The notes below the pieces were generated by a model that searched no databases, was not told the origin of the DNA, and saw only the letters and a program-made list of their open reading frames with translations. From positions 1 through 39,594 of the forward strand of contig NZ_QRCU01000068.1 in NCBI RefSeq assembly GCF_003369445.1: a DNA stretch of 39,594 nucleotides. The letters run 5' to 3'. The number at the start of each line of letters is the position of its first letter. The first letter of the stretch is position 1. Positions 25,606-34,037 of the stretch are shown here, piece after piece. Source of the DNA: Arthrobacter silvisoli (lineage in GTDB: Bacteria; Actinomycetota; Actinomycetes; Actinomycetales; Micrococcaceae). A program made the position numbers and the translations under genes.

Positions 25606-26445
25606 TCACGCGTGCGGCAGGACCAGCTCCGCGTAGCGCTCCTTCATGGTGTCCAGCACAGCGTTGCCGTCGGCGTCCCAGATCTCCCGGTTGAAGATTT
25701 CCACCTCGATGTCGCCCGTGTATCCGGCATCCCGCACCCAGCCACCGATCGTCGCGAAGTCGATCACGCCGTCGCCCATCATGCCGCGGGACAGCAGGGC
25801 GTCAGCGGCGATCGGTACGTTGAAATCGCACACCTGGTACGAAGCAATCCGTTGTTCCCGCCCGGCGCGTTCGATCTGCGCCCGCAGCTCCGGATCCCAC
25901 CACACGTGGAAGGTATCCACAGCCACGCCGACGGCGTCCGCGGAGTATGGCGCCGCGAGATCCAGCGCCTGCCCCAGCGTGGAGATCAGCGCCCGGTCCG
26001 CGGCGTACATCGGGTGCAGCGGCTCGAGGACCAGCCGCACGCCGTGCCCGACGGCGAACGGAACCAAGTCCTCGAGCCGGTCCGCCACCCGCTGCCTGGC
26101 CGCCACCACGTCCTTCTCGCCCGGCGCGAGGCCCCCGACGACGAGGAACAGTTCGCGCGTGTCCAGCGCCTCGGCTTCGAGGACGGCGTCGCGGTTGTCG
26201 GCGAGCGCAGCCGCCTGGCCTTCGGCATCGGCCGCAGTCAGGAATCCGCCGCGGCACAGCGAGGAGACGCGGAGGCCTGCGTCCTTGATCAACGCGGCGG
26301 CCTTGTCCAGGCCGGCCTCGTGCACGCGGTCCCGCCACGGCCCGATCGCCGGGATACCGGCCCGGACACAGCCGTCCACGGCCTCGGCGAGGGTCCACTT
26401 CTTGGTGGTGGCCGTGTTCAGGGAAAGCCTGCTGAGGTCACTCAT
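25606..26445 (-). CDS. sugar phosphate isomerase/epimerase-type TIM-barrel protein
   Basis: A 279-residue xylose-isomerase-like TIM barrel (AP endonuclease family 2 fold). Candidate metal ligands are Glu in RLVLEPLHPMY, Asp and His in VAVDTFHVWWDP, and the late Glu in GDIEVEIFNREIWD. Enzymes of this fold isomerise or epimerise sugars and inositols, or carry out elimination and hydration of keto-sugars. It is the last gene of a LacI-controlled operon, overlapping the DUF993 gene by four bases. The substrate is not evident. Confidence 0.9.
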   Translation of the reverse strand: MSDLSRLSLNTATTKKWTLAEAVDGCVRAGIPAIGPWRDRVHEAGLDKAAALIKDAGLRVSSLCRGGFLTAADAEGQAAALADNRDAVLEAEALDTRELFLVVGGLAPGEKDVVAARQRVADRLEDLVPFAVGHGVRLVLEPLHPMYAADRALISTLGQALDLAAPYSADAVGVAVDTFHVWWDPELRAQIERAGREQRIASYQVCDFNVPIAADALLSRGMMGDGVIDFATIGGWVRDAGYTGDIEVEIFNREIWDADGNAVLDTMKERYAELVLPHA

Positions 26446-27668
26446 GCTCCCACCCCGTTGATCCGCAGGAAGTCGGACATCCGGAAGGCGGCGAGCGCGG
26501 GATCGCGGAGCAGCCCGGCCTGGTCCGCCAGTTCGAAGGTACGGGCCAGGTGGACCACGGACCTTCCGGAGTGCAGGCCGCCCACCATCTGGAAGCCGGC
26601 CTGGTTGCCGTTGAGCCAGGACATGAAGGCGATGCCGGTCTTGTAGTAGAACGTCGGCGCGCTGAAGATGTGCTTGCCGAGCTCCCTTGTCGAATCCAGG
26701 ATGGCGCGCGCTTCCGCGGCGTTGCCGGCGTCGTAGTTCTGCAGGGCCACCGAGGCTGCGGGGTAGATCGCGGCGAAGATGCCCAGCAGCGCGTCCGAGT
26801 GGCGCGAGCCATCGCCGTCGATCAGTTCCGGGTAGTTGAAGTCGTCGCCGGTGTAGAGCCTGACGCCGGCCGGCAGCTGGGCCCGCAGCGCCACCTCGTG
26901 CGCGGCGTCCAGGAGCGAGACCTTCACGCCGTCCACCTTGTCCGCGTGCTCGCGGATGAGGCCGAGGAACGCTTCGGTGGCCTGTGCCACGTCGTCCGAA
27001 CCCCAGTACCCTGCGAGCGCGGGGTCGAACATGGTGCCCAGCCAGTGCAGGATCACGGGCTGGTCCACTTCCTGCAGCAGCGTGCCGTAGACGTGCAGGT
27101 AGTCCTCGGGGTGCCTCGCAAGGCGGGCGAGGGCGCGCGAGGCCATGAGGATCACCTTCGGACCGGCTTCGGACACGACGGCGATCTGCTCGCGGTACGC
27201 GTCAAGCACGGCTCGGAGGCCGGAGGCGCCTTCGGGAACGGCCGAGAGGTCCAGCTGGTCGGTCCCGGCACCACAGGCGACAAGGTCGCGGACGGACTTG
27301 CCCGCCGTCGCGCCCTTTCCGGAAGCATTTCCGGCGGCCACCACGGAGGCGGCCTCGGCGCCGGAACGCTTGATGAGCTGCTGGGTCGCCGCCCAGTCCA
27401 GGCCCATGCCGCGCTGGGCGGTGTCCATGGCGTCGGCTACGCCCAAGCCATAGGACCAGAGCTCGTGCCGGTAGGCCAAGGTGGCGTCCCAGTTGAGCTG
27501 CGCCGGAGCTCCGGGGGTGTTGTCCGCAGTGGCTTCGGGAATCACGTGCGCCGCGGCGTACGCGCGCCGGGACCCCAGAGGCGCGGACGGCCTGGCCCAG
27601 GATGTCGCGGGACGGACCGTGTAGCGGCGGGTTACGCCGTCGGCGTCGGGAAGGATCAGGGAGGTCAT
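26442..27668 (-). CDS. DUF993 family protein (dihydrodipicolinate synthase-like TIM barrel)
   Basis: A 408-residue protein of the DUF993 family, which resembles DapA/N-acetylneuraminate lyase aldolases. Recognisable stretches are RAYAAAHVIPEATADNTPG, AATQQLIKRSGAEA, QPVILHWLGTMFDPALAGYW, VDGVKVSLLDAAHEVALRAQ and RLYTGDDFNYPELIDGDGSR, where the Lys in GVKVS is in a position suited to a Schiff base. Function is not established. ATG 27668 overlaps the stop of the Gfo/Idh gene by one base; the open frame continuing upstream is not coding. The neighbours suggest it acts on an oxidised sugar or cyclitol, perhaps as a retro-aldolase (inference). Confidence 0.88.
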   Translation of the reverse strand: MTSLILPDADGVTRRYTVRPATSWARPSAPLGSRRAYAAAHVIPEATADNTPGAPAQLNWDATLAYRHELWSYGLGVADAMDTAQRGMGLDWAATQQLIKRSGAEAASVVAAGNASGKGATAGKSVRDLVACGAGTDQLDLSAVPEGASGLRAVLDAYREQIAVVSEAGPKVILMASRALARLARHPEDYLHVYGTLLQEVDQPVILHWLGTMFDPALAGYWGSDDVAQATEAFLGLIREHADKVDGVKVSLLDAAHEVALRAQLPAGVRLYTGDDFNYPELIDGDGSRHSDALLGIFAAIYPAASVALQNYDAGNAAEARAILDSTRELGKHIFSAPTFYYKTGIAFMSWLNGNQAGFQMVGGLHSGRSVVHLARTFELADQAGLLRDPALAAFRMSDFLRINGVGA

Positions 27669-28837
27669 CAGAGTACGACCTCCGGGATGTCGACGGTGCG
27701 GCGCTCGTCGTTGGACTGCTGGCCGAGCTCGGCCAGCTGCACGCCGCGGGCTGCGGAGAGCAGGCCGAAGCGGTGCTCGCGGCCGGCGACGACGTCGCGC
27801 AGGAATTCCTCCCACTGCAGCTTGAAGCCGTTGTCCAAGTCCGCGTTGGCCGGAACGTCCTGCCACTGGTCACGGAAGGACTCGGTGACGGGCAGGTCCG
27901 GGTTCCAGACCGGCTTGGGCGTGTGGGCGCGCTGCTGCGCGACGCACTTGTTCAGGCCGGCGACGGCGGAACCGTGGGTGCCGTCCACCTGGAACTCCAC
28001 GAGTTCGTCGCGGTAGACGCGGACGGCCCAGGAGGAGTTGATCTGGCCGACGACGGCGTCCCCGCCGGGGGTCTCGAGTTCGAAGATGCCGTAGGAAGCG
28101 TCGTCAGCCGTGGCCTGGTATTCCTTGCCGGTTTCGTCCCAGCGGACCGGGATGTGGGTAGCGGTCTTGGCGGTGACGGACTTGACCTTGCCGATGATGC
28201 CTTCCAGGACGTAGTTCCAGTGGCAGAACATGTCCGTGGTCATGCCGCCGCCGTCTTCCTTGCGGTAGTTCCAGGACGGGCGCTGGGCTGCCTGCACGTC
28301 GCCTTCGAAGACCCAGTAGCCGAACTCGCCGCGGAGGGAGAGGATACGGCCGAAGAAGCCTTCGTCCACCAGGCGGCGCAGCTTCACGAGGCCGGGAAGG
28401 TAGAGCTTGTCGTGCACGACGCCGGCGGTGACCCCGGCCTGCTTGCCGATCCGTGCCAGTTCGATCGCTTCCTCGAGGGTTTCCGCCGTGGGCTTCTCGG
28501 TGAAGATGTGCTTGCCGGCCTGCATGGCCTTCTTCAGGGTGGCTGCGCGCAGGCTGGTCATGGAGGCATCGAAGATGACGTCCACAGCGGGGTCATTGAT
28601 CACCGAGTCCAGGTCCGTGGTCCATCCGGCGATCTTGTGCTTCTCGGCCAGTTCGCGGATCTTGGCTTCGTTGCGGCCCACCAGGATCGGCTCCACCTGG
28701 ACGCGGCTGCCGTCCTCCAGGGTGAAGCCGCCGGCGTCACGGATCGGCAGGATCGAGCGCAGCAGGTGCTGACGGTAGCCCATCCGGCCGGTGATGCCGT
28801 TCATGGCAATCCGGATTGTCCTGGTTTCGAAACCCAT
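27668..28837 (-). CDS. Gfo/Idh/MocA family oxidoreductase
   Basis: A 389-residue NAD(P)-dependent dehydrogenase of the Gfo/Idh/MocA family. The Rossmann region is unusual (RIAMNGITGRMGYRQHLLRS instead of GxGxxG). The family motif EKPTAETLEEA at 114-124 and the central region GVVHDKLYLPGLVKLRRLV are present. Members oxidise ring hydroxyls of sugars and inositols, often at C3. ATG 28837 is preceded by ggaggacac, a strong site; the longer open frame is antisense to lacI. It is first in the operon, with a 19-bp palindromic operator 57 bases upstream. Confidence 0.9.
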   Translation of the reverse strand: MGFETRTIRIAMNGITGRMGYRQHLLRSILPIRDAGGFTLEDGSRVQVEPILVGRNEAKIRELAEKHKIAGWTTDLDSVINDPAVDVIFDASMTSLRAATLKKAMQAGKHIFTEKPTAETLEEAIELARIGKQAGVTAGVVHDKLYLPGLVKLRRLVDEGFFGRILSLRGEFGYWVFEGDVQAAQRPSWNYRKEDGGGMTTDMFCHWNYVLEGIIGKVKSVTAKTATHIPVRWDETGKEYQATADDASYGIFELETPGGDAVVGQINSSWAVRVYRDELVEFQVDGTHGSAVAGLNKCVAQQRAHTPKPVWNPDLPVTESFRDQWQDVPANADLDNGFKLQWEEFLRDVVAGREHRFGLLSAARGVQLAELGQQSNDERRTVDIPEVVL

Positions 28838-28893
28838 GTGTCCTCCAAAGTTCTCGGGGCCGTCCGCCGCTCTGCGGATCGCGATGCTGACCG

Positions 28894-28912
28894 GTGGAAA
28901 GCGCATTCCCAC
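28894..28912 (-). promoter_or_regulatory. LacI-type operator of the Gfo/Idh operon
   Basis: On the minus strand the site reads AGTGGGAATGCGCTTTCCA. Its core GGAATGCGCTTTCC is a LacI-family palindrome (GGAAAGCGCTTTCC type) with one mismatch. The same 19 bases occur at 30928-30946 in front of the epimerase gene at 30878. Exact recurrence at two promoters around the lacI gene is strong evidence for a shared regulator. Confidence 0.8.
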
Positions 28913-28943
28913 TTGTTCCAGTGTGCATGCGGCGAGCGCCCTT

Positions 28944-28957
28944 GGCAAGCGCTTTCC
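28944..28957 (+). promoter_or_regulatory. second LacI-type operator, near the lacI gene
   Basis: GGCAAGCGCTTTCC is a 14-bp palindrome with one mismatch, of the same type as the sites at 28894 and 30928. It lies 66 bases upstream of the LacI start, suggesting autoregulation or a loop with the first site 48 bases away. Confidence 0.65.
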
Positions 28958-29023
28958 CGAACGGCCCTCAAAACTGCCATAATGGGCGGAGATCCCCCGC
29001 GACCCCTGAGGAAAGGAAGACCC

Positions 29024-30100
29024 GTGGCCGCAAGTACCCTGGCCGAAGTGGCAAAACTCGCCGGCGTCTCCCCCGCCACGGCCTCGAGGGTCCTCAACGG
29101 CTCGGCCCGGACCCCTGGTGCAGGCATCGCAGAACGCGTGCGGCAGGCCGCCGAATCCCTCGGGTACGTGGCCAACGCCCAGGCGCAGGCCCTGGCCAAG
29201 TCGAGTACGGGTCTGATCGGGCTGATCGTCCACGACATCGCGGACCCCTACTTCTCGGCCATCGCCCAAGGCGTCCAGTCCGCGGCGCGCCAGGAGCGCC
29301 GCATGGTCCTGCTGGCCACCACCGATGGCACTCCCGCCGGGGAGAAGGAGGCTGCCGCGGCTTTCGCCGCCCGGCGGGCGGACGCGATCGTCATCGCCGG
29401 CTCCCGCTCAACCCGGGCGGAGGACTCTGCCGCCAACAGCGAACTCGCCGCAGAACTCGAACGCTACTGCCGCAACGGCGGCCGGCTCGGCGTCGTCGGG
29501 CAGGGAATCATCGGCCTGCCGGACATGGCCGGCTACCGCACGCTCCCGGTGCCGAACGAGGAACTCGCCCGTGAGTTGGCCGCTGCACTTGCCGCCACGC
29601 ACGAAGGACCATTCGTGGTCGTGGCCGGACCGGACGGCCTGGCCACCTCCGACGAGCGGGTCCGCGGATTCCAGGACGGCTTGGCAGGTGCCGGTCGCCC
29701 CGCAGCCGAGGTGCTGCATACCGCCTTCAGCCGCAACGGCGGTTTCGACGCCGGCACTCAGCTCGCTGCGCGCCTCGCCAGCCGCCCCACCGACCGGGGC
29801 GAGCCGCCCTGCATCTTCGCCGGCAACGACGTCATGGCGATCGGGATTGTCGCGGCACTGCGCAAACAGGGCCTGTCGGTTCCCGGGGACGCCGCCGTGG
29901 CCGGCTTTGACGACATCGAATGGCTCCGGGATTTCCGGCCGGAACTGTCCACGGTGGGCCTGCCCCTGGATGACATCGGCCGGCAGGTGACGCTCGGCGC
30001 CCTGGCCGATCCCTCCGCAGCGAACCCTGCCGCCTCCGGCATCACCGGGACGGAGATCACCGGGACGGTGCGCCTGCGCCGAAGCACCGAGGGCGCCTAA
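29024..30100 (+). CDS. LacI family transcriptional regulator
   Basis: A 358-residue LacI/GalR protein. The N-terminal HTH is TLAEVAKLAGVSPATASRVL (residues 5-24), with the hinge QAQALAKSSTGLIGLIVHDI. The periplasmic-binding-protein-like effector domain includes DPYFSAIAQGVQSAARQE, CIFAGNDVMAIGIVAALRKQ and DAAVAGFDDIEWL. GTG 29024 follows gaaaggaagaccc; the very long open frame upstream is antisense to the Gfo/Idh gene. It is divergent from that operon and ends four bases from the stop of the convergent epimerase gene. It very likely represses both flanking units through the palindromes at 28894, 28944 and 30932. Confidence 0.95.
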   Translation: MAASTLAEVAKLAGVSPATASRVLNGSARTPGAGIAERVRQAAESLGYVANAQAQALAKSSTGLIGLIVHDIADPYFSAIAQGVQSAARQERRMVLLATTDGTPAGEKEAAAAFAARRADAIVIAGSRSTRAEDSAANSELAAELERYCRNGGRLGVVGQGIIGLPDMAGYRTLPVPNEELARELAAALAATHEGPFVVVAGPDGLATSDERVRGFQDGLAGAGRPAAEVLHTAFSRNGGFDAGTQLAARLASRPTDRGEPPCIFAGNDVMAIGIVAALRKQGLSVPGDAAVAGFDDIEWLRDFRPELSTVGLPLDDIGRQVTLGALADPSAANPAASGITGTEITGTVRLRRSTEGA

Positions 30101-30104
30101 GCTC

Positions 30105-30878
30105 CTACCGGCCCGCGCCGATCCATCGGCGCAGCGTCGCCGCGTCACTACGGAGGCTCTCCGGGCTGTCGTCCGCGACGAACTCAAGCATCACGTCCAG
30201 GTCCCGGCCGCTGCCGCTCGCGAGCTCGAGCGCCTCGCGCCACAGTCCCTCACGGGCGCCAAGGGGCAGTCGCTCGGCCTGTGGCCACCAGGAAAAGCAG
30301 TGGATGCCCATGAGCGGCCCGATCAGGCTCCGGAGGGCGTCCAGCGCCCCGGCATCGGAAACGCCGACGGCGGGCTGCCAGTACGTGCCGACGTTCGGCC
30401 GGTCCACCCGGTCCAGAAGCTCCAGGGTTCCTTCGACGGTGGCGGTCAGGGAGCGGTTGTGAAACTCGAAGGCGAGCTCGACACCCTGGCCGGCCGCAAG
30501 GTCGGCGATCCGCCGGGTGTCCTCCACCACCGCATCCCACGTGCCGGCGTCGGCCTCGTGAGGCTCAAGGCTCCCGGCCCAGATCCGCACCCGCGGGGCC
30601 CCGATGCCGGCGGCGAGGGCCAAGGTGGGCCCGAAGTCCCCGAAGGTACCGGCACGGTAGTAGGAACCGAGGGAGAAGACCCGGAGCCCGGCGTCGGCAC
30701 AGGCCCCTTTGGCCCGGGCGGCCGCGTCGGCATCCGGGACGTGGACGTCACTGCCCCATTCGATGCCGGCCAGTCCGGCCTCCGCGGCAAGCGCCACCAC
30801 GTCCTCCACGCTGTGCGAGCGGAGCGTCACCGAGCACAGGCCCGGGCTTAGGGCGCCGTTCAGGGCGTCAGGGGCCAT
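30105..30878 (-). CDS. sugar phosphate isomerase/epimerase-type TIM-barrel protein
   Basis: A 257-residue protein of the xylose-isomerase-like TIM-barrel superfamily, different from the one at 25606. Hallmarks are SPGLCSVTLRSHSVEDVVAL, GLAGIEWGSDVHVPDADA, VFSLGSYYRAGTFGDF, VELAFEFHNRSLTAT (metal-ligand Glu), GTYWQPAVGVSD, GIHCFSWWP and DVMLEFVADDSPES. It is a single-gene unit, with the 19-bp LacI operator starting 50 bases upstream of ATG 30878. It probably works in the same pathway as the Gfo/Idh operon. Confidence 0.88.
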   Translation of the reverse strand: MAPDALNGALSPGLCSVTLRSHSVEDVVALAAEAGLAGIEWGSDVHVPDADAAARAKGACADAGLRVFSLGSYYRAGTFGDFGPTLALAAGIGAPRVRIWAGSLEPHEADAGTWDAVVEDTRRIADLAAGQGVELAFEFHNRSLTATVEGTLELLDRVDRPNVGTYWQPAVGVSDAGALDALRSLIGPLMGIHCFSWWPQAERLPLGAREGLWREALELASGSGRDLDVMLEFVADDSPESLRSDAATLRRWIGAGR

Positions 30879-30927
30879 GGTTTGCCTCGCAGTCTCTCGG
30901 GGGCTCGTGGACGTCTGCTCCCACGTT

Positions 30928-30946
30928 AGTGGGAATGCGCTTTCCA
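30928..30946 (+). promoter_or_regulatory. LacI-type operator of the epimerase gene
   Basis: AGTGGGAATGCGCTTTCCA here is identical to the reverse strand of 28894-28912. It is placed 50-68 bases upstream of the ATG at 30878, a normal operator position. The divergent HerA-like gene at 31009 starts 63 bases on the other side and could be affected, although it is probably unrelated in function. Confidence 0.8.
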
Positions 30947-31008
30947 GGCAATCCTCGCTTCCCCGCCAATCCCCGCTTCCCCGCCAGTCGCAGGGCTAAG
31001 CTGTGCGC

Positions 31009-32736
31009 ATGGCCAACAAAACCGCTGCAGAGAAACTCGCCACCATCCAGCAGGGCTACACCCTCGAAGGCGCCACCATCGAACTCGGGGCAGCCATTGT
31101 GGACGGCGAAGTCCACAAGGAAGCACAGGTCCGGCTGCCACTGTCCATGATGAACCGGCACGGGCTCGTGGCAGGCGCAACGGGCACCGGCAAGACAGTC
31201 ACCCTGCACATGATCGCCGAACAGCTCTCCACCGCCGGGGTCCCCGTGTTTCTCGCGGATATCAAGGGCGACCTCTCCGGCCTGGCCACCGCGGCAACTG
31301 CCAGCGAGAAGCTCACCGCCCGCACGGCGAGCCTTGGTCAGGAATGGTCGGGCAAGAACTTCCCGGTGGAGTTCCTGGCCCTCGGCGGCGACGGCAACGG
31401 CATCCCCGTCCGGGCCACTGTCACGTCCTTCGGCCCCATCCTGTTGTCCCGGATCATGGAACTCAACGACACCCAGGAATCCAGCCTCCAGCTCATCTTC
31501 CATTTCGCGGACCAGAAGGGCCTTGAGCTGATCGACCTCAAGGACCTGCGCGCGGTCATCCAGTTCCTCACCTCGGACGAAGGCAAGGCCGAACTCGAAA
31601 ACCTCGGCGGGCTGTCCAAGGCGACCGCCGGCGTCATCCTGCGCGAACTGGTGGGCTTGGAGGCGCAGGGCTTGGAGAGATTCTTCGGCGAACCCGAGTT
31701 CGACACCGCGGAGCTCCTGCGCACCGCCCCGGACGGCCGCGGCGTCATCAGCTGCCTGGAACTTCCCACCCTGCAGACCAAGCCGATGCTGTTCTCCACC
31801 TTCCTGATGTGGCTGCTCGCGGACCTGTTCGAGGACCTCCCCGAGACCGGCGACCTCGACAAGCCCAAGCTCGTCTTCTTCCTCGATGAGGCCCACCTGC
31901 TGTTCAACGGCGCGTCCAAGGCCTTCCTCGAAGCCATCACCACCACGGTCCGGCTCATCCGGTCCAAGGGCGTAGGCATTTTCTTCGTCACGCAAACCCC
32001 GAGGGACGTTCCGGCCGATGTCCTGGGACAGCTGGCCAACCGCGTCCAGCACGCCCTGCGCGCCTTCACCCCGGAGGATGCCAAGGCCCTGAAGGCCACG
32101 GTTTCCACGTTCCCCGTGAGTGACTACGACCTCGAGGAGACCCTTACCTCGGCCGGAATCGGCGAGGCCGTCATCACGGTCATGAACGAACGGGGCGCAC
32201 CCACACCGGTGGCATTGACCCGGCTGCGTGCCCCGGAATCGGTCATGGGCCCCAGCACCGAAGACCTCGTCCGGAGCGCCGTGGCGTCGTCGTCCCTGCT
32301 GGTCAAGTACGGCACTGCTGTGGACAACCTTTCCGCCTACGAGAAACTCACCGGCCGCGCCGCCGCCCCCACCGGTGATGCAGCGCCCGGGCTGCCTCCC
32401 GTGCCCGCCAGCAGCGATCCCAACCTCATCGATGCCGAGGCCCGCCGTATCGAGGAGGAAATCCTCGGCCGGCCCAGCAGCCGGCCCGCCCCGCAGGCTC
32501 CCCCGGTGGACTTCCCGCCCGCGCCCATCCCGGAGTCCCGGCGTTCCGGAACAGCGACCTCTGGAACCCGGACTTCCGGTACACCGAACGATGGCGGCCA
32601 GCTGGGCGACCTGGCAGGAGTCCTGGGCGGTGCGCTGGGCGGCGGCCTGAAGAGCATGGCGCGCTCGCTCGGAACGCAACTGGGCCGCGAACTCATGCGG
32701 GGCATCTTCGGGACATCCTCCCGCCGGAGGCGCTAA
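31009..32736 (+). CDS. HerA-like helicase domain ATPase (DUF853/YjgR family)
   Basis: A 575-residue cytoplasmic ATPase of the HerA/FtsK superfamily, DUF853 branch. Walker A GATGTGKT is at 56-63, and Walker B LVFFLDEAHLL at about 288-298. The sensor-like region GVGIFFVTQTPRDVPADVLG is followed by the arginine-finger-type block QLANRVQHALRAF. The last 130 residues are a low-complexity Pro/Ser/Thr linker and a Gly-rich tail ending SSRRRR. The family is widespread and its biological role unknown; no nuclease partner is adjacent, so it is not an obvious defence pair. ATG 31009 is used, and GTG 31003 is a near alternative. Confidence 0.93.
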   Translation: MANKTAAEKLATIQQGYTLEGATIELGAAIVDGEVHKEAQVRLPLSMMNRHGLVAGATGTGKTVTLHMIAEQLSTAGVPVFLADIKGDLSGLATAATASEKLTARTASLGQEWSGKNFPVEFLALGGDGNGIPVRATVTSFGPILLSRIMELNDTQESSLQLIFHFADQKGLELIDLKDLRAVIQFLTSDEGKAELENLGGLSKATAGVILRELVGLEAQGLERFFGEPEFDTAELLRTAPDGRGVISCLELPTLQTKPMLFSTFLMWLLADLFEDLPETGDLDKPKLVFFLDEAHLLFNGASKAFLEAITTTVRLIRSKGVGIFFVTQTPRDVPADVLGQLANRVQHALRAFTPEDAKALKATVSTFPVSDYDLEETLTSAGIGEAVITVMNERGAPTPVALTRLRAPESVMGPSTEDLVRSAVASSSLLVKYGTAVDNLSAYEKLTGRAAAPTGDAAPGLPPVPASSDPNLIDAEARRIEEEILGRPSSRPAPQAPPVDFPPAPIPESRRSGTATSGTRTSGTPNDGGQLGDLAGVLGGALGGGLKSMARSLGTQLGRELMRGIFGTSSRRRR

Positions 32737-32929
32737 AAGGCAGTCCCGGAAGCTTCATATTAAGCAGGCATCTTCCCCTGACGCCGGACGCCGGTTTCCG
32801 GTGGTGCCGCCCGCCGCGCTCCCCCGGCCAAAGCGCCCGGCGCCGGGGCAGCAGCACACGGTGCAGGCCGCCGTCGGGGGCTGGAATTTCCTGCTTTTCA
32901 GGGCTGAGGAACCCCAGCGATTCGCTGTT

Positions 32930-33958
32930 ATGGGTGCCTTGGCAGGTAACGTAAGGGACGTGCAGCTCAGTCAAGCCTTCGTCAGGACCGCAGCCAAATG
33001 GCTGCTCGGTCTGATGCTTGCTGTCGCCGCATGCATCGTTGCAATCAACGTGATCAGCAACTCCGTGGCCAGTCCGCAGCAGCCCGTCCGCGACTATCTG
33101 GACGCCTTGAAAAGGGGCGACGGCGGCGCGGCGCTGGGCCTGCTGAAGGCCTCCGTCCCGGCCGGAAACGCGGCCATGCTGGACGGCACCGCGCTGCAGA
33201 CCGCGGCCTCGAAGGTGTCCGATGTCCGGATCGGCCAGTCCCAGTCCCGCGGCGGGAAGCGGGTCATGGTTCCCCTCGACTACACGGTCGACGGCAACGA
33301 ACTGCACAGCGAGTTCCTTCTCGAGCGCACGGGCACGGAATGGCTGTTCTTCGGCCGCTGGGAGTTTGTGCCCTCGTCACTGCCCACCATCGACGTCACC
33401 GTGGTGAACGCCAGCGAAGCCAATCTCAACGGTGTCCCGGTGAACCTGCCCGACGGCCGCGGCAGCTTCGCAGTGTTCTACCCCGGCCAGTACGAGGCCA
33501 GCCTCAGCGAGCAGTTCTTCACCGCCATCCCCGTCCACACCGCGGTGACCAGCAACGATTCCGGCCAGACGCCCCTGAACCTGCTGACCCGGACCACTGA
33601 CAGCATGAACGATGCCGTGGCCTCGAAGATCAAACAGTACCTGGACGATTGTGCCGAGGAAGCCACGAAGCAGCAGCGCCTGCAGCCCGACTGCCCGTTC
33701 TACCACGTGACCAACAGCCCCATCGAGCCGGGCACCATCAAGTGGAAGATCACGCAGTACCCGAAAGTCAGCATCGAACCGTTCGCCGGCGGCTGGGCTG
33801 TGGCCCCGCTCAACGGCAAAGCACGGGTGACCGCCAAGCAGATCGATCTGTTCACGGGCCGGGTCAGTAACCTCAACGAGGTCCTGGATTTCAGCTTCAC
33901 CACCCGCCTGGACATCGGCGAGAACAGCATCGCGGTGGTCCCGCAGGTCAGCTACTAG
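32930..33958 (+). CDS. membrane-anchored protein of unknown function
   Basis: A 342-residue protein with a single N-terminal hydrophobic segment (WLLGLMLAVAACIVAINVIS). This acts as an uncleaved anchor and leaves about 300 residues outside the membrane. The extracytoplasmic part opens with PQQPVRDYLDALKRGDGGAA, a DUF4878/NTF2-like (lumazine-binding-type) start. Later parts are beta-rich, and two Cys (in DDCAEEATK and QPDCPFYHV) may pair. The start is uncertain: ATG 32930 has no good ribosome binding site, and GTG 32960 could be a leaderless or short-leader start. Family assignment is tentative. Confidence 0.75.
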   Translation: MGALAGNVRDVQLSQAFVRTAAKWLLGLMLAVAACIVAINVISNSVASPQQPVRDYLDALKRGDGGAALGLLKASVPAGNAAMLDGTALQTAASKVSDVRIGQSQSRGGKRVMVPLDYTVDGNELHSEFLLERTGTEWLFFGRWEFVPSSLPTIDVTVVNASEANLNGVPVNLPDGRGSFAVFYPGQYEASLSEQFFTAIPVHTAVTSNDSGQTPLNLLTRTTDSMNDAVASKIKQYLDDCAEEATKQQRLQPDCPFYHVTNSPIEPGTIKWKITQYPKVSIEPFAGGWAVAPLNGKARVTAKQIDLFTGRVSNLNEVLDFSFTTRLDIGENSIAVVPQVSY

Positions 33959-34037
33959 GCGCTGCGGGCTGAGTGGCCCAATTCTCGGGACGTCGATCCC
34001 GCCGGCTGGAGCCCGACGGCGTCACGCGGCCCTGGGG

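Noticed and set aside
30956..30988. Two short direct repeats (cgcttccccgcca) as a regulatory array or CRISPR
   Set aside because: There are only two copies, adjacent and without spacers, in C-rich sequence; probably slippage. No CRISPR array is visible anywhere in the window.
31009..32736. HerA-NurA-like or other anti-phage system
   Set aside because: The ATPase belongs to the housekeeping DUF853 branch and has no adjacent nuclease, Sir2 or other defence partner.
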